Made by a program: the position numbers and the translations under genes. The notes under the pieces were generated by a model, which saw only the letters and a program-made list of their open reading frames with translations, did not search any database and had not been told where the DNA came from. Of a stretch of DNA of 64,000 bases, positions 1 through 9,111 are shown one piece after another (within the stretch, counting starts at the first letter, position 1; each line of letters begins with the position of its first letter). The DNA comes from Coptis chinensis. Lineage: Eukaryota; Streptophyta; Magnoliopsida; Ranunculales; Ranunculaceae. The stretch is taken from NCBI GenBank assembly GCA_015680905.1, contig CM027379.1, positions 31,514,501 through 31,578,500 of the forward strand, in the 5' to 3' direction.

Positions 1-248
1 CTTTTCATAGCTACTTCAATATATTTTCCTTTTTTTGAGTAAGCTCTTTTCCATATTGAAGGCCTCCGATTTTTTCCATTAAAGGATGGTCCCAACTCTT
101 TTTTCTATGGTTACAAAATAATCGCTAAATAAGCAGCCGTGGTTAATAACGATGCATGTCTTCGAAACTCTTGGTTGAAGGTTTATCATACCCAAACAAA
201 TTAACAAGTGCCTACATGTATAAATGTTGAGACAGACAATGTACTCAC
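1..248 (-). other. continuation of the TNPA-like gene (intron, possibly further exons)
   Basis: On the minus strand this follows the GTGAGT splice donor at 241-248. It should therefore be intron and later exons of the TNPA-like gene. No later exon could be fixed. The motif CCGTGGTTAATAA at about 134-146 resembles the subterminal repeats near 16430, which hints that the left element end may not be far outside the window. Confidence 0.35.
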
Positions 249-341
249 CAATTGTTCTCCAATATCAGCAAATCCCGTCTTGCCCGTCCTGTGGTTATAT
301 ACTTTTGCTACTCGCCGCTTTGAATTAAGTTTGCTAATTTC
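249..341 (-). CDS. TNPA/Ptta-like CACTA protein, downstream exon
   Basis: A 93-bp exon of 31 codons is open in phase 0. It is bounded by acceptor TTTTCCAG (342-349) and donor GTGAGT (248-243). It encodes a segment with the motif YNHRTGKTGF, typical of the C-terminal half of the plant transposase Ptta/En/Spm domain (related proteins read H-T-x-G-x-K-S-F). It fits in phase onto the exon ending at 7537, which finishes with the domain's characteristic LTPKFQ. The implied intron is 342-7536, about 7.2 kb, and contains an F-box/LRR fragment and a solo LTR. The upstream exon is broken, so the gene as a whole is a pseudogene even though this exon is clean. Confidence 0.6.
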
Positions 342-452
342 CTGGAAAACATGGAATTAGTCATCTTTAGGAATAAAAAACAATATATGGGTTTAATGTG
401 ATTGGATGTCTTTAATAGTCAAGGAATTAATTATCACAACACACGTCAAAGG

Positions 453-482
453 CAATTTGGGGAGGTCACATTCCTATTAACA
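453..482 (+). repeat. direct repeat; looks like an unoccupied copy of the solo LTR target site
   Basis: The 30 bp at 453-482 recur at 577-594 joined to 3570 onward, that is, on the two sides of the solo LTR at 595-3564. The copy here is uninterrupted, so it represents the pre-insertion sequence. It shows directly that the pentamer TCACA (466-470) was the duplicated target. Confidence 0.75.
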
Positions 483-1616
483 ACCTAGGTTGGCACACAA
501 TCCTAGACTATCAAAGGGGCTACCTGAGTTCAGATGTGCAAAAATACCGCTTGTAGATGACATCCAATGACAGCAGCAATTTGGGGAGGTCACATGTCAC
601 AGCCCGAATTTCTAAACAATAACAAAGTGAATATTTGAAATATAAATATCTCAAACATCACTAGGTTCACTTGTTTAAAAACCCAGGCTATGACGGAGGA
701 TATTACATATACAAAACCCTAATAGCCATGTCATAAAAGAAACAACTTTAAATTAAAATAATCCCAATAATTATCTGCCATTGCTTTTATTAAGATATCA
801 TCCGTCCAAATAAAATAATCAACCAAACTCTCATAAATAAAATTCCTCACTACCATGTTCTCATGCCATGCAAAAGGTAAATTATGTTATTACATTCTCC
901 CAATAAAGAATCAGACCTAAACGAAAACTAACGGACTGCTCCAGGCACGAATCCCAATCACACGCCGCGGTTCCACTGCCTTCCACCTATGTTCCCAAGA
1001 ACACACCCACGTTGCCAAAACAAAGCAAACATGGGTCAGCAAATTGAATTTGCTGGTATGAGTAGACTAAATACATATAAACATTTCAAACTTTACTTAG
1101 CCAACTAACACTTTAAATCTATCATAACCTAATCATTCTCAGCTTGGAAGACAGGTAGTTCCGTCATCTCAACCGGCATAGTTTCTTCCCAAGCAAAACT
1201 TCCATTTTATTAACTCATTCTAATAACTCCTTTTAATATCTAAATAATTGAATTACACTTACCGATGTCCGCCGCTGTATAAGGGTAGGACCGCGTCCCT
1301 GCACAAAATATTATTAAGTCCTACCCTCCTGCAAAAGAAAGTTAGAACTTGTATATATAACATATGTAGATATTCTATATGTATTCAAAGGTAAACCCAA
1401 GCACACTCGTATAAACAAATCAATTTCTCTTATCAATTACTCAATTACTTTTCTTATACACCCACCCTTTAGTACCTACTCCACGATTTGCACTCCACAC
1501 ATTTGCCAAATCACACATTCCTGTGTGCCTCTCTCCCACCGAATACCACAACATCATAGCCATCTCTGGGCTTTCATACACATATTTCACAGCCTCTTTG
1601 GGCACAAAAACTCAGG

Positions 1617-1960
1617 TCATTCATGGCACATTCAATGAATACCTTAGGTCATTCCCGCCACATTCAAGGAATACCTATCATATCACTAACGGGCCATTCA
1701 TGGCACATTCAATGAATGCCCTAGGTCATTCCTGCCATATTCAAGGAATACTCAATCTTACATTCCCGTACACTGAAGGAATACAACTAACCCGCAAGGC
1801 GAATACCTTAGTTCCTCTTTAGGGCAGTCCACTGCAATCTGGTCATTCATAGCACATTCAATGAATACCCGGGTCAATCATAGCACATTCAATGAATACC
1901 CTTATATAATACTAACGGGCCATTTATGGCACATTCAATAAATGCCCACCTAACATATGA
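1617..1960. repeat. short tandem repeats inside solo LTR copy 1
   Basis: Multiple variants of a block of about 25-45 bp reading GGCACATTCAATGAATRCC alternate with TTCAAGGAATACC. Each block is partly self-complementary (CATTCA...TGAATG). The equivalent part of the second copy (about 33960-34110) has a shorter, related repeat built on GAAGGGCCAATCA. Confidence 0.8.
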
Positions 1961-2666
1961 CTTTATCAGTCATAAATTCAATTCCAAAACTTGAGGCGTG
2001 GAGAGTTCTAAAAGGGTGCGGTAAGTTTTGTTTACGCATTATTGTACTTTATTGCATAGATTATTTCAGAGAACGTAGGAATATCTTGATTCAATTATTT
2101 TTTGGTTTACGCGTTATTAATTTCATGAATGTATAAGTGTCATAGCGTTGTGTATATCATAAAAAGCGAAAAATCACAAAGCAAGTAAATACACGCATAA
2201 CAAGTATATTTATAAATGTCCTAGCCTAAGTCAAACATGCTAATAGTCCTAGACTTATCCTAATAGACCGAATCATAATTTTTGGAAAAAGTCAAATTTT
2301 TGGTCAAAGTCAAAGTCAAAGTCAAAGTCAATCAACTCGGTCAACATTGGTCAACATTGGTCAACCCGCCTAAACTCCAAAAAACCCAAAAGCCCAAATC
2401 CTAAGGCCCATAGTCTAATCTTAAAAGTCAAATTTTTAAAATCAAAAACTAAAAAGATATTAGCCCACGATTTTGGCCCAAGCCCCAAAATCGTTTTTGC
2501 TACTGTTCATCTCCTTCATTCCTTCATTCTCCAGCCACCACCGACCACCACAACGGCCACCACCGGCCATCCATGACAGAAAAAAAACCCAGAGGTTTTG
2601 ATCCTCACAAAAACCCCCACCTACCTATACCATCAAATCATGATTCTGTTATACTGACGAAAATTC

Positions 2667-3060
2667 GAACGACGCCATTAAAGCTCCGGTGACAGCTTCA
2701 CCATCATTCAAACAACAGCCAACCACACCGAAACCACTCGGTTTCCATCCTCAACTAAACCCCACAACAACCAAACAACAAAACATTCAACAACCCATTT
2801 CAAATCAGGACGGTTTGGGGGTCTTGGTCGAACGCCATTAATGGCTGTTTCAAGGCTTCCCCTCACCCAATCATCCCAAACACCAGTTCAAACCCAACTC
2901 TTCACTACCACAACCAAACATCATCAATAAACATTCAAAGTTTACAATTCAACAATTCCACAAATCAAATAAAAACCATACTTTAAAAAAAACAAAGAAC
3001 GGTTTGGTGCTGCTGATGGCGACGCCATTAGCCACCGGTGTCCAGACTTCAACAGCTAAA
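2667..3060. repeat. diverged ~160-190 bp repeats with GACGCCATTA core in solo LTR copy 1
   Basis: The core CGCCATTA occurs at about 2673, 2833 and 3023. Each is followed within 40 bp by a GCTTC or ACTTC plus AACAGC/ACAGC-like tail, and separated by C/A-rich sequence. Copy 2 of the same LTR family has four such blocks (about 45480, 45644, 45800 and 46008). Confidence 0.6.
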
Positions 3061-3498
3061 TGCTAGAAGTCGTCCTAATTTATCTACTGCAGTGGTTCAA
3101 AGTATCTAACCCTTTAACAGAGTTGACAATATCGCAGGTAGAGAAAACGTCATTTCTGATATGCTTAATCGAAACTAATAAAAGAAATAATATAACATAT
3201 TCTGACTACTCACTGTTATAAACCGAACAACTTTCCTTAAGCAGAAAACCCTTGAAATCGACTGTTGCGCGAAACTGGACGATCTTTCTTGTTCAAACCC
3301 CCTTTTTTTTTTCTCTCAGTAAAACTCTCATTTTTTTTTTCTAAAACTCTCGTTTTGTTTTTCCCAAAAAAAAACTCTACGTGAGAAACTCTATTTTCTA
3401 GTTTTTTAAAACTTCTAAAAAAAAAGGATAACTCTTATCTAGTTATTTACGGGCTTTTATCCGTAACTACTGGATATCCTATATCTATTTTATCTATT

Positions 3499-3531
<33 letters not shown>

Positions 3532-3569
3532 TTAGGAAAAACAAATAAAAGCTGGGGTGTTATATCACA

Positions 3570-4330
3570 TTCCTATTAACAGACAAGTAAAGAATTTTTA
3601 GAGGACCAACTATTTAAAGGTGCTTACTGTGGTGGGTTTGTGCGTACAGTGATTGCCATGTTGTTAGGGCCTATATTGACAACATTCATTGTGTTGACTG
3701 GAGAACAAAAGAGTGAATGAGACATTTTGAGGCTTAGTCACATGATTTTCATGACTTAATGTTGGTGGCATATGCATTTTCATGACTTAATGTTGGCAGG
3801 AAGTCACTACTTAGCTCCTAACTCTCCTCTGCCTAGCTCCAACTCTCACTCGTCATAATGATTTTCATGACTTAATGTTGGCAGGAAGTCACTACTTAGC
3901 ACTAGCAGCGAAGGTTCTATTTACGCAGTAGTAGCTACCCTACAAGGAATGCATATATAAAGATAGCGGTCACTATCCATACCTCCAACTCTAGCTCGTC
4001 ACTCAAGTTGACAAGACCTCGACTTTAGCTCTGTTATCCTTGTTCAACATTTCTTGAAAGTCGACTACAAGTTCTAAATCAGAGGGGAGGCAGGTGAAGT
4101 CCTTTCCTCAAAACCGGCAATCCCGGATTTCATCCGAATCGGAAGGAGAATCAAAGGTAAGCCAAAGCTTTCCGCGATAACGTCACTACCGTTCCCTATA
4201 AGCCATAGCTCCTCACTCTTCACTGACGCAACTATAGCTCCTAACTCTCCTCTGCCTAGCTCCAACTCTCACTCATCATAATAGTTTCGTTTCGTTCTCT
4301 GTTGTAAACAAAATTTTAGTGAGCTTACGC
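3570..4330. other. non-coding TNPA intron sequence with local duplications
   Basis: No gene is recognised. ATTTTCATGACTTAATGTTGG occurs three times (about 3745, 3778 and 3861). A block of about 45 bp, CTCCTAACTCTCCTCTGCCTAGCTCC..., occurs at about 3816 and again at about 4236. These are local tandem or dispersed duplications. Confidence 0.6.
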
Positions 4331-4795
4331 TTGGGGCCATGTAGCTAATTAATTAAAGCTTAGAATATAATGGAAGAGCGACTTCAGGGAAAAACATTAC
4401 TGGAAGCAGCTGTAAACAGATGAGACCTACTAAAGTTCTAATTTTCTGGAAAATATTTTGTACAACTTATATTTAACAACAGTTAGCAACACGAGTAATT
4501 CATGACTGATTTCAGGATGGAAGAGCGGTTTTCAGGGAAAATAATTTACTGAAAAGTGGTCGTAGACCAAATTAAACCTAAAATGTTCTCTATGAAAGGG
4601 AAATACTTACCCATGTAATTTAACAGTTAACTGACAGAGCCCTTAATAGCTAGGCATATCTGCACCTAGAGCTGAGATAATTTGGCCCAGACAGGACCAT
4701 GAAATCTTGAATTCAGCAAGACATGAAAAGAGAGGTCTTAAAGGGCAATAAAGTTTCCAGTTGGCTATCCAAGGGTAGGATGCACACCGCCACGA

Positions 4796-4930
4796 CAGAC
4801 TTAAGGATACTAAGAAGACTTGATGTTCAGAACATAAGGGCAGACTAAGAAGACTTGATGTTCAGAACAGACTTAAGGATACTAAGAAGACTTGATGTTC
4901 ATAACAGACTTGATACTAAGAAGACTTCAT
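4796..4930. repeat. minisatellite, ACTAAGAAGACTTGATGTTCA unit
   Basis: At least three imperfect copies of AAGACTTGATGTTC(A/C), with interspersed CAGACTTAAGGATACTAAG, lie directly after the 3' end of the F-box/LRR-like frame on the minus strand. The last copy overlaps the stop-codon side of that frame (position 4927), so the original C-terminus may have been altered by the repeat expansion. Confidence 0.75.
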
Positions 4931-5841
4931 TGGGTAATATCAGTCAAATTCTTACAAGAAACTACCATTGAAACAAATTCCATATCAACCAACGTTTCAT
5001 TATAAGACAAGTCCAACTTCTTGAGTCCCTTCAGGTTCTGCCCCAAAGTGGTTAACAATCCGGGTTCTCTCTTAACGACATCACAGTTTATTAATGCCAA
5101 TTCTTCTAGTGCAACACTCACTGTGGAACCAATTGTCTTAAGGCCTTCACTTGTTACTAGACAACTTTGTAGCCTAAGACTTATAAGTCCCCTGATATTC
5201 TCTGCAACAGCTAATAGGTGATTGTTTTCAAGGTCTAAAGGCAATCGAAGGTCGAGTTTTTGAATATTCGATCTACTTCGACTAATAAACTGATGAGGAC
5301 CCTCTCTACTACCACCATCATAGAGTAATAGTGAATTAAGAGAATTGCAATGTTCAGCTAATAGTAATAAAATTCTATCAACAATAGTCCTACAAGTTCT
5401 AATTTCCAATTCTTGTAGAGCTTTTAAACACTTTATAAAGGATGTAAATGAATTACCATCTCCAATACCTTCACAACTTCTCAATTCCAACCTTTTGAGC
5501 TTAGTGCAACTTCTCCACAACCAGCCCAAACCGCAATCCCCGACCCCAAGTCCTGATACACTAAGACACTCTAAAGGCAACTCCGATGATTTATGTGAAA
5601 CACTAGACACCCCCACTTCATATTCTTCATCAAATTCCAATCCAGATTCCTCTTCTCCATCAAAGTCAAATTCCCCTATTTCAACTCTGTTTTGAAACTT
5701 AGTAAAACAGAGTATTTTAAGAGAAGGGAAAGAAATAAGCCAAGAGAAAGAAAGAGGTAAAGAACAAGAGATTGTAAGAGAAGTAAGATGTTTACAAAAA
5801 TAAGATAGAGAAAGAAGAGAAGAATAATAATAGAGGCGGAT
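4927..5841 (-). CDS. F-box/LRR (RNI-like) protein fragment inside the CACTA element
   Basis: An open frame of 304 residues without an obvious start Met runs from just after an in-frame TGA (5842-5844) to the stop at 4927. It shows repeated leucine-rich units of the cysteine-containing RNI type, for example CTKLKRLELRSCEGIGDG, then LKALQELEIRTCRTI and LISLRLQSCLVTSEGL. This pattern is typical of plant F-box/LRR substrate-recruiting subunits of SCF ubiquitin ligases. An acidic loop rich in E/D (about 5590-5680) interrupts the repeats. No F-box is seen. The upstream stretch 5845-5924 continues in another frame, suggesting a frameshift at an ATT run. The fragment lies on the same strand as TNPA, inside its 7.2-kb intron. 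I infer a captured host gene that lacks its N-terminal exon. Exact family member not assigned. Confidence 0.65.
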   Translation of the reverse strand: MRLYYYSSLLSLSYFCKHLTSLTISCSLPLSFSWLISFPSLKILCFTKFQNRVEIGEFDFDGEEESGLEFDEEYEVGVSSVSHKSSELPLECLSVSGLGVGDCGLGWLWRSCTKLKRLELRSCEGIGDGNSFTSFIKCLKALQELEIRTCRTIVDRILLLLAEHCNSLNSLLLYDGGSREGPHQFISRSRSNIQKLDLRLPLDLENNHLLAVAENIRGLISLRLQSCLVTSEGLKTIGSTVSVALEELALINCDVVKREPGLLTTLGQNLKGLKKLDLSYNETLVDMEFVSMVVSCKNLTDITQ

Positions 5842-5844
5842 TCA

Positions 5845-7530
5845 CATGCATCAGTCAAAGCTTTTAATGGGAATGCCATTCCATGGACACTAAGAGCTAG
5901 ATAGATGCAAGCAACTAGGAACATACAGGACTGGAAGTTATTTACTCAGCTTTTCTATAACTTTGCCCCACATCAACAAGAGCCTCTACTACCTTTACTA
6001 AAATTATGGGCAAATCATTGTCACTTAAGTAGTACCATCCCTTCCACATCAACAAGAGCCTCTACTACCTTTACAAAGACTCTCTTTCTCTTTGGTCCAT
6101 CTGGCCTGAAAGAGTGAAGGCCATTACGAACAGCTCCGAAGGGATCAACGCCCGCTTGTCCTGAAGGCTAACATCATCAGCCCCGACCACGAGGCTTAAT
6201 TGTTCTTCGAACGATAAGTAGCTCTAGACCCTGACCCAAGAAGTTGTAATCAATCCAACTTTTAGCTGATGTCATAGTAGAAGAATTGGAGTTTATCCTT
6301 CATTCATGACGTCCACATTCGTACAACAGCCATTCTAAAACTTGAAAAGCTAAGTTTATTTGCATCTTCAATAGGAATTTCTGTTGTAGAACCACCTACC
6401 AAGTCCCTCAACTACCCCTGTTCTAGTACCAGAAAATATTCCAAATATGTAGTATACCAAAAAGGTAAACATAGCCCTAACGGGAGTATATTATTCTCAC
6501 TTTTTCCAATTGTAGGTTAAGAACTCAACCTCAAGAAAAGGAAGACTAAGAAAAAAATAGAGTAGAGGTTCCACTACATTTTTATTTTCCTTTTTAGATA
6601 GAAAATTATTGGGTGATGTTCACAGCCATCACAAGTTACACATACCAGCAGCGCCAAGAGCATTGACACTATCTGGATGAGTTTTTCAAGTAAACCCAGT
6701 ACTATTAGGTTAATTAGCATAGACAAGCATCTGAGCCTCTGCTAAATGGTGTATGTGAACTGATACTAAAAGTACCACTACGCTTTGGCAGACTCGACTT
6801 GAATGGGAAGTTCTTCACAAAGAGCTTCTCATGTTAACCTGTTCAGGAGTACAAACGTCAATGTCATTGCCGTATACAATGAAAATATCAAACATCAACG
6901 ACTTCTACAAATCAATCAGTCCAACTTCGAAAACTCCTATTGGTGGACTTAAAAGAAAAAAACATTTAATGAAAGTCACAAGAAAGACCGCTTGACTTAT
7001 ACCAGAGTATGGTAGCAATTAGAATCCATTGCTCCGATACAACTTAAGAATCCAACTGAACTATTTCTTCTTCCTACCACTAGCTTTTGATTTCCGGAAT
7101 ATTTTGCCCCGTATTCTTTCTTTAGCGACTCCGAAATAGTAGGTTGGATACGGAATCTATTATATTTGGAACGAAGAGACAAAATATAAAAACTACTAAT
7201 CATTAGTATGAAAATGAGAATGAAAAAAGCAAAAATGAATACCAAATTACTAAAGAGACTACCAAATTACTATGACTAAAGAGACTACCAAATTACTATG
7301 AATATCTAGCAAGCGTCTAGACTCGTGAGACTCGCCCCCAGACTATGACTAAAGAGACTACCAAATTACTACCCACACCCGCACCCGGTAGAAAATCGAG
7401 CAGAAAGTAAGAGCACATGGGCTGAGGTTTTAGAGAATAAGGCAGTAGGAAGTATCAGAAGATAGAATGCTTGTTAACCATAAATGAATACAGTTATCCA
7501 AAACCAATCAAACTAACAAAAATAAGTTAT
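5845..7530. other. TNPA intron sequence without recognised gene
   Basis: The stretch 5845-5924 may hold the frameshifted upstream part of the F-box/LRR fragment. A direct repeat of about 30 bp, ACATCAACAAGAGCCTCTAC, lies at about 5970 and 6048. From 7240 to 7372 there are three copies of AGAGACTACCAAATTACTA. Otherwise no domain was recognised. The open frame at 6997-7245 (minus) begins with a hydrophobic stretch but looks like chance. Confidence 0.5.
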
Positions 7531-7536
7531 CCAAAC

Positions 7537-8157
7537 CTGAAATTTTGGTGTCAGTCTTGACTTCACAAATCTTTCCCAATCTTCTGTCTAATATTTTTTC
7601 GTGTTTTTAGGGCGGCTTCAAAAGCTTTTCAGGTTGGTCTTTGTAGGGAGTGATATAGTACCTAGTCAACCGACTCTTGAATTCTTTCCATTTCTCACCA
7701 ATATCTGAGACAACACCCTTCTTTTTGTCTTCTGTCAAGTTGAATTTGGCCTATAAAAAAAGAATAAGCTATAAAGTTACAATAACCTAAGACTAATTAG
7801 ACAATTAATAGTACAACTGGAGCTATTTACCTTTATAGTATCCCATAACAAGTCTCTCACTTCATCTCCGACAGCATGCCAATTTTCATAATCAACAATA
7901 AAGATTCGGGACTCCGCTAACAAACCTGAGTAGCTTGCCAAATCCTTTCCGCCTTCCCCTATACGTTGACCATCTTCATTGTATTGAACATTCAATAGTT
8001 CACCCTCTCTCATTTTTGTTATCCTTTTGCATTGAACTGCTCCTCTTCTTGTCCTTTCTACACTTGAATCTTGTGTATTGTTAACTTCTATTGGTGTATC
8101 GGAAGTCTCGTCAACTCCCATATCTGAATCAGAATCAGAATTCTCTCCTGGATCCAT
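7537..8157 (-). pseudogene. TNPA/Ptta-like CACTA protein, 5' exons
   Basis: Exon 1 (8157-7831) starts MDPGENSDSD and encodes an acidic N-terminus, then the conserved core GEGGKDLASYSG and DLLWDTIK. These are hallmarks of the plant transposase Ptta/En/Spm domain (TNPA-like DNA-binding accessory protein that acts at subterminal repeats). An 80-bp intron (7751-7830, GT-AG) follows. Exon 2 (7750-7537) encodes GEKWKEFKSRLTRYYI and, near its end in another frame, DWERFVKSRLTPKFQ. The frame is broken between them by a TAA codon and an indel, so the gene is a pseudogene. The exon ends at donor CAG/GTTTGG. The next exon appears to be at 341-249. The gene lies downstream of TNP2 on the same strand, as in En/Spm. 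Confidence 0.75.
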
Positions 8158-8427
8158 GCTGATTTCCTATATACCAAGTATAGACATGAAAAGTTTAACC
8201 AATAACAACATATGAAATAAGCTAGGTATCAATAACTTGGACAATATTAATTAAACAATAATAAGACAAATGATCATCCATAACATGAATTAAAGTATTA
8301 AGGCAAATATAAATATCAAAGTAGGTATGAATTCACATTTAATAACAATATTCAATAGTCAAATAATAAATGAACAAACTTGTTCAAACATCCCCATAGA
8401 AAGAAAAAAATCATAACATGCTCTAAC

Positions 8428-9111
8428 TTAATCGTTAGGGGTAGGGTCGACATAAGTCCCCTCACAATCTACACGCGCATAAGATGATACTGATGCACCT
8501 GAACTAAGGAAGTCGACATTTGGAAAGACTTTACTACTTGTATGATCTAGCTCATCCTCATTCCCTTCCTCAAGGTAGTCTCTTTCAGGAGTCCTCAAAG
8601 CTATTGACCATTTTGGATCGAGTTGGTCAGGTACATAAAAGACTTGCTTGGCCTGAGAGGCCATCACAAAAGGGTCTTCCTTATGTCCAATTATACCAAG
8701 GTCAACAGAAGTGAAACCCAAATCGTCTACTTTGATGCCATTTCTGTTGTCAACCCAGTCACACTTAAATACTGGGACTTTGAGTACCAGATAGTTGAGC
8801 AACCATATCTCAGTTATAACACCATAGTAACCCATTTTTGAAACAACGGGGTTCTTATCCTTGGCACTAGAAATTTGCACTGTTGTCTCTATTAAACCCA
8901 CACCACTATTTTGGTTTACTAGTGAAGCTTCATGATCCTTCGTATGAAAACGGTATCCACCAATAACATAGCCTGAACACTTTAGAACGTCTCGACGAGG
9001 TCCTTGAGCTATAACTTTCAGGGTGTTTGAAAGTTTGTTACTGGTAACTGCTGCCTCCTCCTTAACCTGATTATCCAAGTTATCCAAGAATCTTAGTCGA
9101 ATTTAACAAAG
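8428..9111 (-). pseudogene. TNP2 transposase, C-terminal DUF4216-type block
   Basis: An uninterrupted frame of about 220 residues contains GYRFHTKDHE, YYGVITEIWLLNY, FKCDWVD and FVMASQAKQVFYV. This is the order of motifs in the DUF4216 domain found at the end of plant En/Spm TNP2 transposases. It ends with a normal stop at 8428. The immediately upstream stretch (about 9140-9260) still encodes DEHTRTFIYWIRQR-like residues that normally precede this domain, but with an in-frame stop. An intron probably separates the two (donor-like GGTAAGAT near 9148). Confidence 0.8.

Larger units (their letters stand above)
595..3564. mobile_element. solo LTR of a long-LTR Ty3/gypsy-type retrotransposon (copy 1)
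   Basis: The element begins TGTCACAGCCCG and ends GGGGTGTTATA, which are imperfect inverted termini. It is flanked by the perfect 5-bp duplication TCACA (590-594 and 3565-3569). It has no coding potential, PBS or internal domain, so a 2,970-bp solo LTR is the simplest reading. The terminal A is probably from TTACA. It is related to the element at 32877: both start TGTCACA(G/T)CCCGAATTTC, both carry GGGCCATTCA-type short tandem repeats in the middle, and both carry several GCGCCATTA(A)-GCTTCA blocks near the 3' end. The open frame at 1523-1822 is only repeat translation. Superfamily assignment rests on TSD length and LTR style, not on protein. Confidence 0.8.

Noticed and set aside
1523-1822. 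99-aa open frame
   Set aside because: It lies wholly in the tandem-repeat part of the solo LTR. Its residues are just the repeat unit translated.
6100-6300. Possible organelle DNA insertion (higher GC)
   Set aside because: No chloroplast or mitochondrial gene or rRNA stretch could be recognised.
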